64,000 nucleotides of DNA from Ophioceras dolichostomum (Eukaryota; Ascomycota; Sordariomycetes; Magnaporthales; Ophioceraceae): NCBI GenBank assembly GCA_003049485.1, contig PYST01000174.1, positions 4,829 to 68,828 of the forward strand, written 5' to 3'. The translations under genes were made by a program, and so were the position numbers. How positions within the stretch are numbered: position 1 is the stretch's first letter; each line of letters opens with the position of its first letter. Below the pieces are notes generated by a model. The model was not told the origin of the DNA. It saw only the letters and a list, made by a program, of their open reading frames with translations, and searched no databases. Shown piece after piece: positions 11,806 to 23,019 of this stretch.

Positions 11806-12385
11806 AGATAAACTTGGTACCTACCGCACATAATGTCTCCGATTGTATATGCCATTGGATTGAAGAGAGAGACGTGGTGTTATATAGAATCATCGGTCGT
11901 ACGTTTTCTGTCCCGGTTATAGATCTCGCCTCGTGGATATAAGGGGGTGCCAGAACTCTGCAATATATTTTCCTTGCTCGTTCGTCAATGTTGTCATCAT
12001 ACGTCCGGTCCGTCTAGCCTAGAACCAGGCACTGCAGTCAATCTTTGTCGTGTCGCATTAATGCACCTAATGTATGTGCCTGACGGCGGGGGGGCTAATT
12101 GCTTCCCCGGGTTCTGGCAACGGGACTGGACAGGACTCCGATGTCCCCTAACGATCAGCGTGGTGTGGGCGCTATTAGTGCCCACTAGTGGCTTTTTTTT
12201 AGCGAGCTCCAGCAATTGACTTTCAGTGACGATGTCCGCCTGCCGATGACAACCGTGCCAGCACGCCCTGTCTGCTGCTTTTAGCCACATCGATTTTCCG
12301 TTACGCCGAATCCTCTAACGCACCCAAAACAGCTACTCATCGTTACGCTAACTTGCTCCAAACGGTCATCTAGTTATAAGAAGCA
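11806..12385. other. Intergenic region, tandem genes
   Basis: 580 bp between the transporter stop and the HIT gene start. It should contain the transporter 3' end and the HIT promoter. Nothing else is supported. Confidence 0.35.
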
Positions 12386-13344
12386 ATGCTCAGGAGCTTA
12401 TGGAGGAGGAGTTCAACTTCCATAGCATTCAGCAACAATATTAGACCACGACTAAAGATGAGCTCGACGACTGGAGAGAAAATCCTGTTCGGTCCCTTCG
12501 AGGTGACGACTCAGGTAAGTGATGTATCAGCATTAAGGCCATTCTTCCATAGCGAGGCTCAGATACCCTTCCCCCGGTTGCCATTCATTCATTGACCATG
12601 ATCACGACATATCAGGTCTTCCTTGAAACCCGCTATTCCTTCGCTCTTGTTAACCTCAAGCCGCTCCTCCCCGGCCACGTGCTGGTGTGTCCAAGACAAC
12701 GACACCGGCGGTTGACGGACCTGAGCATGCCGGAGCTGACGGACCTGTTCAGCACCGTGCAGCGGGTGCAACGGATGCTCGCCCGCCAGTACTTCGTTTC
12801 TGCCACCTCTTCTGCTTCGCTTAATGGTCATTCCTCTTCTCACAATGGCGCTGCTGGAGATTCCTCCTCCCCTTCATCATCACCACCACCACCAGCATCA
12901 TCATCACCATCACCACCCTCATCACTAGAAGCCGGCGGCTCCTTCAACATCGCGCTCCAAGACGGCCCAGAAGCCGGCCAGACCGTGGCGCACGTGCACG
13001 TGCACGTCATCCCGCGGCCGCGCGAGTCGTCCACTTCCGCGGAGCCGGGCCAGCCCGACGAGCTGTACATCCGCATGGCAGCCGAGGACGGCAACGTCGG
13101 CGGGGCACTGTGGGACTCCGTTCACTCTTCTTCTTCAACTCCCGCCACCGCTGCTGCCAAGGGCAAGTGCGGGGAGAAGAGGCCGGTGCCCGGCGGCGGG
13201 TTCGCGCCCATCGAGGACGCGGATAGGACTGCGCGGTCGATGGCTGAGATGGAGGCCGAGGCGGACATTTTCAGGGGCTTGTTGAGGGAGATAGAAGAGG
13301 AGGAGGAGGAGGAGGAGGAGGAGGCGAAGATGGATGGGAGGTAG
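12386..13344 (+). CDS. FHIT-like HIT-family dinucleoside polyphosphate hydrolase
   Basis: Hydrolyses Ap3A/Ap4A-type dinucleotides (fungal Aph1/Hnt2, human FHIT). Exons 12386-12514 and 12616-13344 give 285 aa. After the intron comes VFLETRYSFALVNLKPLLPGH, the FHIT start, then VLVCPRQRHRRLTDLS and the histidine triad HVHVHV at residues 169-174 (catalytic H171 or H173). The family is about 150-200 aa. Extra length is a Ser/Pro-rich insertion between the helix and GSFNIALQDGPEAGQTV, a loose linker before the C-terminal helix, and a 10-residue Glu run from a GAG repeat (about 13298-13324). Two in-frame ATGs exist in exon 1: 12386 gives a basic, Ser-rich, mitochondrial-like leader (MLRSLWRRSSTSIAFSNN), 12458 gives MSSTTGEKILFGPFE, matching cytosolic FHIT. 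I list the longer form; use of both is possible. Confidence 0.9.
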
Positions 13345-14134
13345 CAGCGGGACAGAACATGAACGGGCTGTCGTGTGGGCGAGTGAGCTGATGAACGAGA
13401 GCGGCTTCATACGTACACAAGCAAGCGACTGACTGGCTGGGGACTAGGATACCAGACACAGCTAGAATAAGTAATTATATTCAAGAGCGAGAGCAAGGCC
13501 CAGTTGCTAGATAGTCAGAGCCACCAGCGAATCATTACAAAAATACGAGAGAAGATTCCCTAGTATCGTTTAAAGTATGTTGGTATTCACGCTTTGTTGC
13601 TTCGTCCTGTTTTCCCCGAGTACTATAAAAGGAGAGAGAAGAGTTAAACCGTCAACCGCGATATCAGAGCTATGTCCGTCCGACCTACGATCCCTAGCCC
13701 CCTCCTGTCGGCCCGTCCGTCATTCCACCCTTCGCCAAACAGAACAGGTACTTATAGCCAAAAATATCACAGATATCCTCGTTACCTTGTCCATCTTAAA
13801 ATCGCTCACACACGCCTGCCCCCCTAGGACCTACCTTCCTAGGGAGGTAGGTAGTTAACCAAAATCCATTCCCACTCTCCGGGTATATATATAAAAAGTC
13901 GTCACAGCATCACTCCAGTCAGGAGCCATCCATCCATCCCCCTTAGCTCCAGCCCAACCGAGGTCCAGTCCATCCCAAGCAAGAACCTCCATCCGCATCT
14001 TCATACATAGAAACATCCATTCCCCTTTTTGACACCCACATCCACACCCGCTGTTCCTCCCCACTCCCCCAGAACGAACAACCACACACGAACACGTTTC
14101 CTCCACTTCCCTTCCCTTCCCTTGCCTAACGAAC
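13345..14134. other. Convergent 3' region of the HIT gene and nit4
   Basis: 790 bp with a TATATATATAAAA-like stretch near 13884-13896 and C-rich simple sequence further on. A palindromic CTACCTTCCTAGGGAGGTAGGTAG element lies at about 13831-13855. No coding sequence is supported. Confidence 0.35.
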
Positions 14135-17100
14135 TTAATCCAACCCAGGCAAATGATCCAACCCACCCATAGCAGCATCCAACGCATCCAACGTAGCCCT
14201 ATCAAGCTCAGCACCAGGCGGGCTAGCATTAGCCGGCAGCCCCCTAAACATGAACAGCTCCGACCCTCCTCCACTTCTCCCTCCTGATCCCACTCCTCCT
14301 CCCACTCCACCACCAGCAGCACCACCAGCAGCAGCCCCCCACGTCTCAAAGTTCTGATGCCAATTCACGCCATCCTTCAAGAACCAGTCCTGCCCGTCGA
14401 TGGCATACAGCGACGACGGACTGACCTGGCGCGTAGAAGTTGTTGTCGCTGTCGCCCTCGTCCGTGCTGCTCCTCCTGTAGAGGTCATGAAAGCTGCTGC
14501 TGCCGGCGAGGCGGTGCTGCTGCTGCTACTGATGTTACCGCCGCCGTTGCTGTTGTTGTTGGTGGTGTGATCTAGGAGGGCGGCGGAGGCGAATTGCGGG
14601 TGGTGGTAGTTTGGTACCGCGTGTGGCGTCACGGCGGGGAGGGACGCCCAGGCGTTTATGGCTGCCATGGCGTCTGTCATGGAGATTGTTGACATGGGGC
14701 CGGCCATGGAGGTGTGTGATGGTATCTGTTGCTGCTGTTGTTGGTGGTGTTGTTGTTGTTGTTGTTGCTGGCGCTGGTGCTGATTCTGAATCTGGCGTTG
14801 CTGAGGGTTGGGTGGAGACAGCGAGCCGAGGCTGCCCATCAGCGAGGTGGGCGGCAGGCCGTCCTGCGACCCAAGTTGTCCTGTATACGGCGGTGCGGTC
14901 GTAGCAGCCGGTGGCGGGGTTGAAACCGCCTGTCCCGCAGCAGCAGCGACCGGCGATCCGCCGTATCCCCCAGAGTACGCAGCGGCACCAGCAACACCAG
15001 CAGCACCGGCAGCACCAGCAACGGCAGAAACACCAGCGGGACTCCCGCCTCCTCCGAGTGAAGAGCGGCTCGGGGACGGCACGTCGGCGGTGCTGAACGT
15101 GCCATACTTCTCGTCGGTGCGCTGCAGGACCGCTGACGCCTCCTCCGGCATCTCGACGTTCCACTTGCGGCCCAGCACGCTGATGATGCTCAGCGTGCGG
15201 CGCGCGCACAGCCAGTCCTCGGACATCTCCTCCAGGTTCTTGACGCCGTGGATGATGTCGCGCCTGGCCGTCTTCTCCGGCAAGTTCAGCAGGTGGATCG
15301 TGCAGGCCGAGTGGAGCATGTACACGGCGATGTTGCAGATCTGCCGCAGGTTGTACGTCTTCTTATAGAGCCGCATCAGCTTCGAGATGGCACCCGCGTT
15401 GGCGGTGCAGATGCGGCGGGGGGAGACATGCGCTGGCAGGGGGGAGTTGGCGGGCGCGTAGCGGAGGAATGGACGGAAGAGGTGGATGTATTGCAGGTGG
15501 AAGAACATGCTGTAAAGTGAGCAGATTATGGTTAACGTCAGCAACTTGACTAGGTTGGGGAAGGAGGAAGACAGCCTGTAGGGACAGACAGATCAAAATA
15601 AGGGGGAGGGGAGGGAATAGAGCTTACTGCGTGAGTATCACATTTGGCAACTGGCCCTCCTTGGGCTCAAACTCCGACGGCATCTCCTTGCGCCATTCCT
15701 CCAGGCGCCTATGCAGCTCGCTCAGCTTCTTCAGCTCGACCGACTTGCCGCTCGACCTGCCCATATGGTTCGGGTGGTAGAAGAAGAGCAGCAGGTCGCT
15801 GCTGATCTCGCACAGCTTCGACAGCTGCAGCCCCGCGGCGCGGGTGCGGGACGGCTGCTTCGCCGCCTGGTCGAAGCCCGCGTCCGTGTAGGGGGACCAC
15901 GACTCGGCGTCCTCGTCCGGGAAGACGTCGTACTTGGGCACGTTGTACGAGTTCTTGGGCAGCTGGGGGAGGCGGCCGAGGTAGTTGGACCAGCACTTGT
16001 CGAAGAGGAAACACCCCCAGAACGTGACGCGGCGGGCGTCGATCTCGACCTCGTCCATCTTGCCGCGGTCCCCCGCCCCGATGGCGCCGGCGTCGAGGTT
16101 GAGGCCGATGTCCTGCGCCATGCGGAAGCTCATGCCGCTGTAGACCCACCCCTTCGCCTCGCGGCCGCACCCGGCCTCGCGGACCGACATCAGGGCGAGC
16201 GCCTGCACCGTCGTGAGCCGCGGCTTCTCGTACTCGTCGTTCTCCACGATGAGACGCTTGGCCTCGGCGAAGAAGTGGTCGCCCTTCGTCCTGCTGTCGC
16301 CGGCGATGGCGAACGCGCCGGCCACGCTGGTGAAGTGGCAGCCCAGCGCGAGCATCGCGTTGACGAGCAGCGAGGAGCAGTATATCGGCCCGGAGGCACT
16401 GCCCCGCGGCTTGCCCTCGAGGAAGTCTCGGTAGAAGAGGCTCTTGGAGAGGGTGGTGAAGTAGGGGTAGTGCCAGTTGAAGTACATGTTGATGAGGTGG
16501 ATCACGAGCTGCGTGTCCTTGGTGACCTCCGTCCAGCTGGTCAGGGGCTCTTCCTCACCCGAAACGTGGCCGTCGGACTCGGGCTCCCCCTGGACATCAT
16601 TTGGATCGCCCAGGTAGATGAGGTGCGAAGTGCCGCCAATGAAGCGGACCAGGCCGTTCTCGAGGCGGAGCTCGCCCATCTTGCGCGCGAGCTCCCTCTC
16701 GCCCTGGAAGGGCTGGTCGGTGGTGTACTCATCGTCCAGTCCGTTGGCGCCGCCGCCAGGGTCGTCGCCGTCGCCATCCTCACCGTCGGCGTAGTCTTCC
16801 TTCAGGATAGCCTCGGCCACGGTGTCCAGGCTGTCGCACGTGCGGATCTTGTGGACGATGGCCGGCACGTCCTCCTCGGCGGCATTGAGGATTGCCTCGA
16901 TGAGGATCTGCAGAGTGGAATTGCGGGCCTTCATGCTGTCGATCTTCTCCCGGTAGACCCCCTTGCGCCGGTGGTCCGAGTTTGGGTCGTACACGCACTC
17001 GGTCCCGTATACGCTCGTGCATGCCGCACAACTCGGCTGGGCGCCATTGCATTTGCTTTTCCTCTTGCGGCATGCCACTGTTGGTTTTGAGGTGCAAAGG

Positions 17101-17502
17101 TTATTATTAGGAGACAAGTTCACCAAGTTTAAGAGATTCAATCGAGATTCAATCAATGAATTCGATGCATGAGGTTTCAACAAACGACGGTTACGAATAT
17201 CGTTGGTTTGTTGGAAGGTTGCGATGTGAGATGAGCGATGATGATGGGAGGAGATGATATGAGATGAGCTGTGGGTGAGAGATGACGAGACGGAACGGGA
17301 GGAGGCGCGTACCACATGCGGTGCTAACGCATCTCCGCTTCTGGTTCGCCGGGTCGCCGCCCCGGCGTGACTTCTTTCTCGGGGCCGAGGTCAAGCCGCC
17401 GGCAGAATCACCAGCCGCCGCTCCCGCCGCTCCCGCCGCGCCGCCATTGCTCGGCGACGCGGTGCCAGCGAGCGGATTCTGCAGAGATGACAAGCTGTCC
17501 AT
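14135..17502 (-). CDS. nit4: Zn(II)2Cys6 nitrate-assimilation activator, NIT4/NirA type
   Basis: Pathway-specific nuclear activator of nitrate and nitrite reductase genes; acts with the GATA factor NIT2/AreA. Exons 17502-17313, 17077-15628 and 15509-14135 give 1004 aa. The zinc cluster (C63, C66, C73, C80, C83, C91; ACVACRKRKSKCNG) is completed only after splicing the 235-bp first intron, which lies directly after C63. It is followed by VYDPNSDHRRKGVYREK, near-diagnostic of NIT4/NirA. The fungal-specific TF domain is intact (YFNWHYPYFTTLSKSLFYRDF, REAGCGREAKGWVYSGMSFRMAQDIGLNLD, FWGCFLFDKCWSNYLGRLPQLP). The second splice restores ILTHMFFHLQYIHLFRPFL. The C-terminus is low-complexity: Gly/Ala-rich, a Gln/His run near 14730-14778, Asn/Ser and Gly-rich segments, plausible as activation domain. 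No nitrate-reductase genes are nearby, as is usual for this dispersed regulon. Confidence 0.95.
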
Positions 17503-19220
17503 GACGACACAAGAGCTAGCGATCTGAGGGGGAGATAATGGAGCGCAAGCTCCCAAGCCTCCTAAGTAGACCGGCGTACAAGAAGGCCTGGCTTTCTCCG
17601 TAGCGGTGCTGGCGGGCTTCTTCCTTCAAAGTACGAGAGTGGATGACTCCGACTTGGAGGGGCCGGCTCGGCTGCTGGTAGCTGGGTCCGGAGAATTGGA
17701 GCTGCTTAGGCTGTCGGGTCGGATCTGCTGCTGAGCAAGAAATACTGTGGATCTGCGGCGGGTGGATTGTGCGGGGGAGAGCCTGCAAAGCCGGAGAAAA
17801 GATATATGGCACTTGGCAGTCCAGTATGTATGTAGTAGTTGGTACTAGTTGCGAAGAATACCGAATTACGATGTGGGAATATCAACCGCACTTATACCCA
17901 GGACGATAAGGGGGACTCAAGGCGAGCGATATGTTATGGATGGATGGATCGGAAGCAGAAGCTCAGCCAGATAAGACGAGATAAGGCCGCACGGCGTGGC
18001 GTTTGTTGGGCACACGACGCGCAGCTAATAAGGAGATGAGGACGGGGTGATGTATGGTAGGCGGGCATTGAAGCTCCCAGCTTGTCTGTCTCACTTGGTG
18101 GATTTGGTTGGGGGGCTGGCTGGCTGGCGGCCTTGCTGGTTTAGGCCCCTCGAATCTCCGAACTGTTTGGAACAGCTACGGAATCCTGAGTACCAGATAG
18201 GGCGAATGACGAGGGGGAAACCAAGGGAATCGGCTAGACGGGCGATTGAGCGAAGATGCTGAGCACGGTTGGACAAGACTGAGGAGGAAGAAAACGAGAC
18301 AGAAATGAGACTCGGCTTCGGAGAGTGGATTGAGAATTGTGAGGGTGTCCCATCAGCCAAAAGCAAGGTGCGCAATAAAATTCTCTCAGGCTGTAGTAGG
18401 TCTGTGACGAGAGGGGCAACGCCGCTGTTGAGGCACGCGGGTGGCTGCTAAGCTATAAACCTTCATCACACTACTACTAGGCTCGTACCTAGCCTAACTT
18501 GAGCTTCAATATTTCACTGCATGCATTGGGGTTTCAGGGCGACAGTGGCGCCCCAGAGAAAAAGAAAGAAGAAGAAAAAAAAGCAATGAGCGTGGGAGAT
18601 AGCGCCAGTGCCCTTGGACCAACCAATGCGAATCATCTCTCTGCCTTTCAGCTTGGGTTGTCACTATCTTCTTTTCACTGGTCAGTGATCGTCAGCGCGA
18701 TAGCCTGGGCGGCCCGGGAGGATGGGGGAGGCTTGGCGCCTCTCCGGATGCAAGTGGGGGTTCAAGCTCCCTGGGGTGCCTCCACGCTTTTCTTTTTTGA
18801 CTCCGCCAGGGAGCGACTGGCTCTGAGGGGGCATTTTCAGCTGGTCACAAGAGGCCGCCTCTCAGCGGGAGTTGAGCTTCAGGAGGCTCGGAAGCGGCAT
18901 GTCTTGCCTCGGTCAGGATTGTCTTCCTCGGCAGTAAATTCGCCCACGGGGATGTGAGATAGCAATGCATCGCTGTGTTATATTGTTGTCAGGGTCTCGG
19001 TTTGAGCGAAAGACGGACAGGAGGTTAGTTGTAAATAGAGGTAGGTAGTTACGTAGGGGGTAGGTCAGATATCTATTTTAGGATGCCAGGAATGAAGCCC
19101 ACGAAGTCCACGAAGTCCACAAAAGCCCAGTGAAACCAACGCCATAAAGCCTTCCCCAAAGTAAATCACAGAGCGAAAGGACGAGATTGCAAGAGAAAAA
19201 CGCCTCGGCTGCGGGCATCA
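17503..19220. other. Intergenic region between nit4 and the La gene
   Basis: 1.7 kb holding the nit4 promoter side (about 17.5-18.5 kb) and the La 3' side. An A/G-rich stretch is at about 18559-18588 and an AGGTAGGTAG element at about 19038-19050. ORFs such as 18499-18957 show no domain-like features. Confidence 0.4.
17905..17985. promoter_or_regulatory. GATA-factor (NIT2/AreA-type) site cluster upstream of nit4
   Basis: GATAAG hexamers lie at 17905-17910, 17970-17975 and 17980-17985. The last two are only 4 bp apart and in the same orientation, about 470-480 bp upstream of the nit4 start. NIT2/AreA factors are known to bind paired GATA elements; the link to nitrogen control of this gene is inferred. 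Confidence 0.5.
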
Positions 19221-20609
19221 TCATGAGGCGCCCGTGGCGACCTTCTTGGCCGCCGGCTCCCCGGCTCCGGCCCCGCCATCGTCCCTCGCGCGCTTTCCAT
19301 TTGAAGCCACATCGGCCGGGGCGCTAGAGTGGACGACGGGCTTGACGTCGTTGCCGTTAGAGGGTTTCGACGGAGCTGCGGCCCTGCCCCGATAGCTATT
19401 GTCTCGTCCACGACCGCCTCGGCCACCTCGGCCACGACCGAACCCACCCCGGCCACCACCCCTACCGCCGTAGCCACCGCGGCCATTGCCCCGACCTCGG
19501 CCCCTGCCCCTGTCCCTATCACCTGAGCCCCGCGTCTTATGATTGCCATCCCCGTGGTTCTTGTGGTAACTAGACTTGGATACTCTCCCCTCGAAGAAGG
19601 TGGGGACGAACGTCTTTGAGGGCTGAACCGTGCCATCCTCAATACCTTTGCTCTTGCCCTCGCAGTACGCCGCCTTCGACATGATCAAAAGATCGTTGCC
19701 CTCCCACTGTGGCTTCGGATCCAAGGCGAGGAACTTCTCCATCTCCTCCGGAGAGGAGAAAAGGACAAACACAGAGCCCTTGAAGAGCTTCTGATCCGTG
19801 CGCCGGAGTTTGACCTGCTTCACGTCGCCAAGGTTCCCGAAGAATCGCTCCAGGTCAAACTGAGTCGAAGGCTTCTCGTCGCCGAATCCCTTGACGTAGA
19901 CCGAAGCCTTCAATTTGTCTTCCTGGGAACCGAGAACGTATGCCTCCTTGCGGCTAACATGCTCATCCCCAGCTTCACCAGAGACGACCAGGAACTCGCT
20001 TTCGCGGAGAGCGGCAACAACAGTAGCCCGATCCTTGAACCGACGCATGCGATTGAATAGGAGAAGCTCCTTCAGCGGAAAAGGCACATTCTTGGTGCCT
20101 TGACACTTCGTCCACAGATTCTTATCCCGTGGGTACGAATCGTCGCCGAAGTAATACTCGACCTAGGCAGAGAGCTTGTAAGCACAACAGCCGAGCCGAC
20201 GCTGGGCACGCAATACCGACCGAGATTGCAGAGAGAACCTCACCTGTTGACGAATCTCCGTGGGGTCGTTGGAGTCTGGTAGAACCGATGCGTCAAACTT
20301 CCGGTTTTTGCGGTGATCGGGGTGACTCTGTCGGGTGGTCTTCAGAATCGCAGCGGGCGTCTTGTTCTCCTTGGTCGTCTCAGCGGCCGCGTCAGTCGTC
20401 ACAGTCGCCTCCTTGTTGGCGCTTGCATCAGCGCCCGCATCGACATCCGTCTTGACGGGCTCCTCGGGAGTGGCGGCAGCGACGGCCTCGTCTTGCCCAT
20501 TCGCGAAGGTCTTGTCCTGCTCAGCAGCGGCAGAGGCATCATCAGGCTTGTCCTCGGTGGGAGGAGCCACGACAGGCTCTGCCTTAGGTTCCGAGGTCGC
20601 GTCCGACAT
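19221..20609 (-). CDS. La-domain RNA chaperone (Lhp1/Sla1 type)
   Basis: Binds the UUU-OH 3' end of RNA polymerase III transcripts, protecting pre-tRNAs and other small RNAs in the nucleus. Exons 20609-20244 and 20162-19221 (81-bp intron, GTGAGG...CTAG) give 435 aa. An Ala/Glu/Asp-rich N-terminus of about 100 residues precedes the La motif, which the intron interrupts: EIRQQ-VEYYFGDDSYPRDKNLW, then VPFPLKELLLFNRMRRF and LRESEFLVVSGE. An RRM follows (ASVYVKGF, LERFFGNLGDVKQVKLRR, LFKGSVFVLFSS). The C-terminus is an RGG-type tail with many GRGRG/GGRGG repeats, then KRARDD and PAAKKVA, possible nuclear signals. The ATG at 20609 is the only one upstream in frame. Divergent from the mitochondrial S4 gene. 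Strong call. Confidence 0.95.
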
Positions 20610-21373
20610 GGTTTGTTCCGTTGGCTCGAACAAAGAATTGCGAAATGGGTGTAGGGGATTCTCTCGGGGCTTTATGGGTTATGTTGGAGAAATGGTGAGC
20701 AAGACTGGCCGAATGACTGATTTTGCAAGCGGCTTGTGAGTAATTGGGGCGAGCGCAAAGAGGTGCTGCTCATACGCGAAAAGTGGCGGGGTAGAGCTTG
20801 GACTGGGGTACGGAAACGAGAGGCAAGCTCAAAAAAAAAAAAAAACCGGGACTGGACAAGAAGAAAAAGAATGAAACAATTGATAGAGCTGGGGAGAGTA
20901 GAGGGCTCACATTAAGATTGCCGGCGAAGGAACCGGCGCAGAAAAGTTTACGACTTCGAGGAGGTCAATGGCTGGCCCCCTCGATGAGATGGCAGGAACA
21001 AAAGGCTGGTGCTTGAGCTTGGAGGAGAGGCTGCGAAAAAAATTCTATTCTCGCCAATAGATAACGATCCAGAGGTCCCACTGATAAATGACCCGTCCCA
21101 GCCGCCATTCCATATTGGGACTAGATCAATCAAAGCCGGCCTTACTTCTGCCCGTTCCGCCGACGAATTTGGCGCGTTCAGGGGTGGCCCGATCAATTGA
21201 GGACCCGCGAACTCACGTGCCAAAGCTGTCGATGCTCCAAATTTTTGCCCGATGAAAGCTCCAGGAACAGCTCGGCAGCAACCGACGTACAGTATCATCG
21301 GCGGCACACTTTCCTTCCTTTGCCAGCAGACCGCGCAGCTCAGAGAGGGTCAATTTGGCCCGCCAATGTCAAG
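20610..21373. promoter_or_regulatory. Divergent La / uS4m promoter region
   Basis: 764 bp between two start codons on opposite strands. It contains an A15-like homopolymer at about 20830-20845. Both genes serve RNA or translation housekeeping, so shared expression is plausible but unproven. Confidence 0.35.
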
Positions 21374-23019
21374 ATGAAGCTTCGACGGTCTCTGCAGATT
21401 CGCAGCATTGTCCGACCTGTACGTTTTCCCCTCCAACCCTTGCCTTTCCCAGAATGCAAGTAGATGGCCTCAAGGACACACATAAAGAAGACGGAAAGCT
21501 GACCTGCCGACTCTGTCCACCCGAGTACAGCGCGCCAGGCAAACATGGAACAAGCTGAATCTCTATAATCTCAGCAGACATGCGCAGTATATGAGAAAGC
21601 CGCACGGAAGCTTCTTCCAGCAGAAATGGGCTGCCAAGTCGGTAGTGCGGGCGTATCACGGCGAGCACATCAAGGAGGGACAATGGGAGCGAATGTTCAG
21701 CCGACGGCTGGCCTCCGTGGTGAACATGGACCCGGTGTACATGGCGCAACACGACGGCTCCGAGCAGGCTTCCGGGAGGGGCTCGGGCAAAGATCTGGCC
21801 ACTAGAGGAGAGGGCGAGTGGGATGAGGCTGCAGCTGCGACCAACCGCCGGACCGGGGCTCACACGCCCTACATGCAGATGACGTTCGCACCCATGGAAA
21901 GGCGTCTGGATATCGCCATCTTCCGAGCCATGTTCGCCAGCAGCGCGAGGCAGGCGAAACAGTTCGTCACACACGGCTTCGTCAAGGTGAACGGCAAAGA
22001 GGTACGTTTTGCATTTCTAGTACAATCATGCGGAGGGGCTGGGAAGGTAGCAGCTCACTGACGTGCAAATGTTCTCTCAGATGCGATTTCCAGGATATCT
22101 CCTGAACCCCGGCGATATGTTTCAAGTCGAGCCTGACCGTGTCATGATGGCAGTCGGCAGGCCGAAACTAGGCGCGGAAGCATTGAAACTTCGCCGCGAG
22201 CACTTCCAACGCAAGAACGCACATTTGGCCAAGATAGCCGATGAAGACTCAGCAGAGGAAAGCGCCAATAAAGCAGACGCTGCCGCCGAGGGCGCAGCCG
22301 CCGAAGGGGAGGGGCCCGAAGGAGCAGAGGCTGAAGGGGCAGAGGCCGAAGGGGCGGCGGAAGCCGAGCTATCCGAGGAGGAGAAGATCGTCGCCGAGAA
22401 CGCCAAAACCCTCAGGAACCTGCACAAGCGCGCTAGGGCCATCCTCGAGGCGGAAGGAGACAGTCTCAAAGCGAAGCGGAAGATCAACCTCCGCGCCTTC
22501 GTTAAGGAGGCCAACAGCGCCCTCTCCGCGGCCGGCAAGACCTCGGCCACGGCTGACGCGACCACCGTCAAGGTGGACGAGCTGACGGAGCTGTTCAAGC
22601 ACCTCACCGCGTCCCTCGAACTGCCCAAGAAGCTGGCGGAGGAGCCTATCGACGTCGCCGCGGAAGGAACCAACGACGCCACCAAACAATCTGCCGCCGA
22701 CAAGGCATCACCACCGTCACCTGCCAGGAGGGACACGGTCGAGTCCCTGACCCCAGAGGAGCGTGCGCAGTTCGACAAGCTGCTCGCGAGATGGAACGAG
22801 ACAGACAGCAACAACCTGCCCTACGCCGTGCCCTGGGGCCCGCGCAGGTACCTTGCCCCCTTCGCCTTCATCCCTCGGTACCTGGAGGTGAACCAGAACG
22901 TCTGCTCCGCCGTCTACCTCCGCCACCCCGTGGCCCGGGCGGGCCAGTCCGAAGTTCCCTCCCCGTTCCCCGAGCACTTCAACCAGCTCGCTTTCAACTG
23001 GTACCTCCGGAGGAGGTAA
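21374..23019 (+). CDS. Mitochondrial small-subunit ribosomal protein uS4m (Nam9-like)
   Basis: Component of the mitochondrial 37S subunit, organising 16S-like rRNA. Exons 21374-21418, 21531-22001 and 22081-23019, all joined in phase 0, give 484 aa. The tiny first exon (MKLRRSLQIRSIVRP) is supported because it splices to RARQTWNKLNLYNLSR, the classic start of fungal mitochondrial S4. Next come SFFQQKWAAKSVVRAYHGEHI and WERMFSRRL. The S4 RNA-binding domain (MERRLDIAIFRAMFASSARQAKQFVTHGFVKVNGKE-MRFPGYLLNPGDMFQVEP) spans the second junction. Then comes an Ala/Glu-rich low-complexity insertion (AEGAEAEGAEAEG) and a C-terminal region ending PWGPRRYLAPFAFIPRYLEVN and FPEHFNQLAFNWYLRRR, typical of fungal members. 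Strong call. Confidence 0.94.

Noticed and set aside
15711..17090. 459-codon ORF antisense to nit4
   Set aside because: Val/Glu/Arg/Leu-rich shadow of the NIT4 exon; the sense strand carries a diagnostic zinc cluster and TF domain.
18499..18957. 152-codon ORF between nit4 and La
   Set aside because: No hydrophobic pattern, motif or splice-supported extension; best seen as non-coding.
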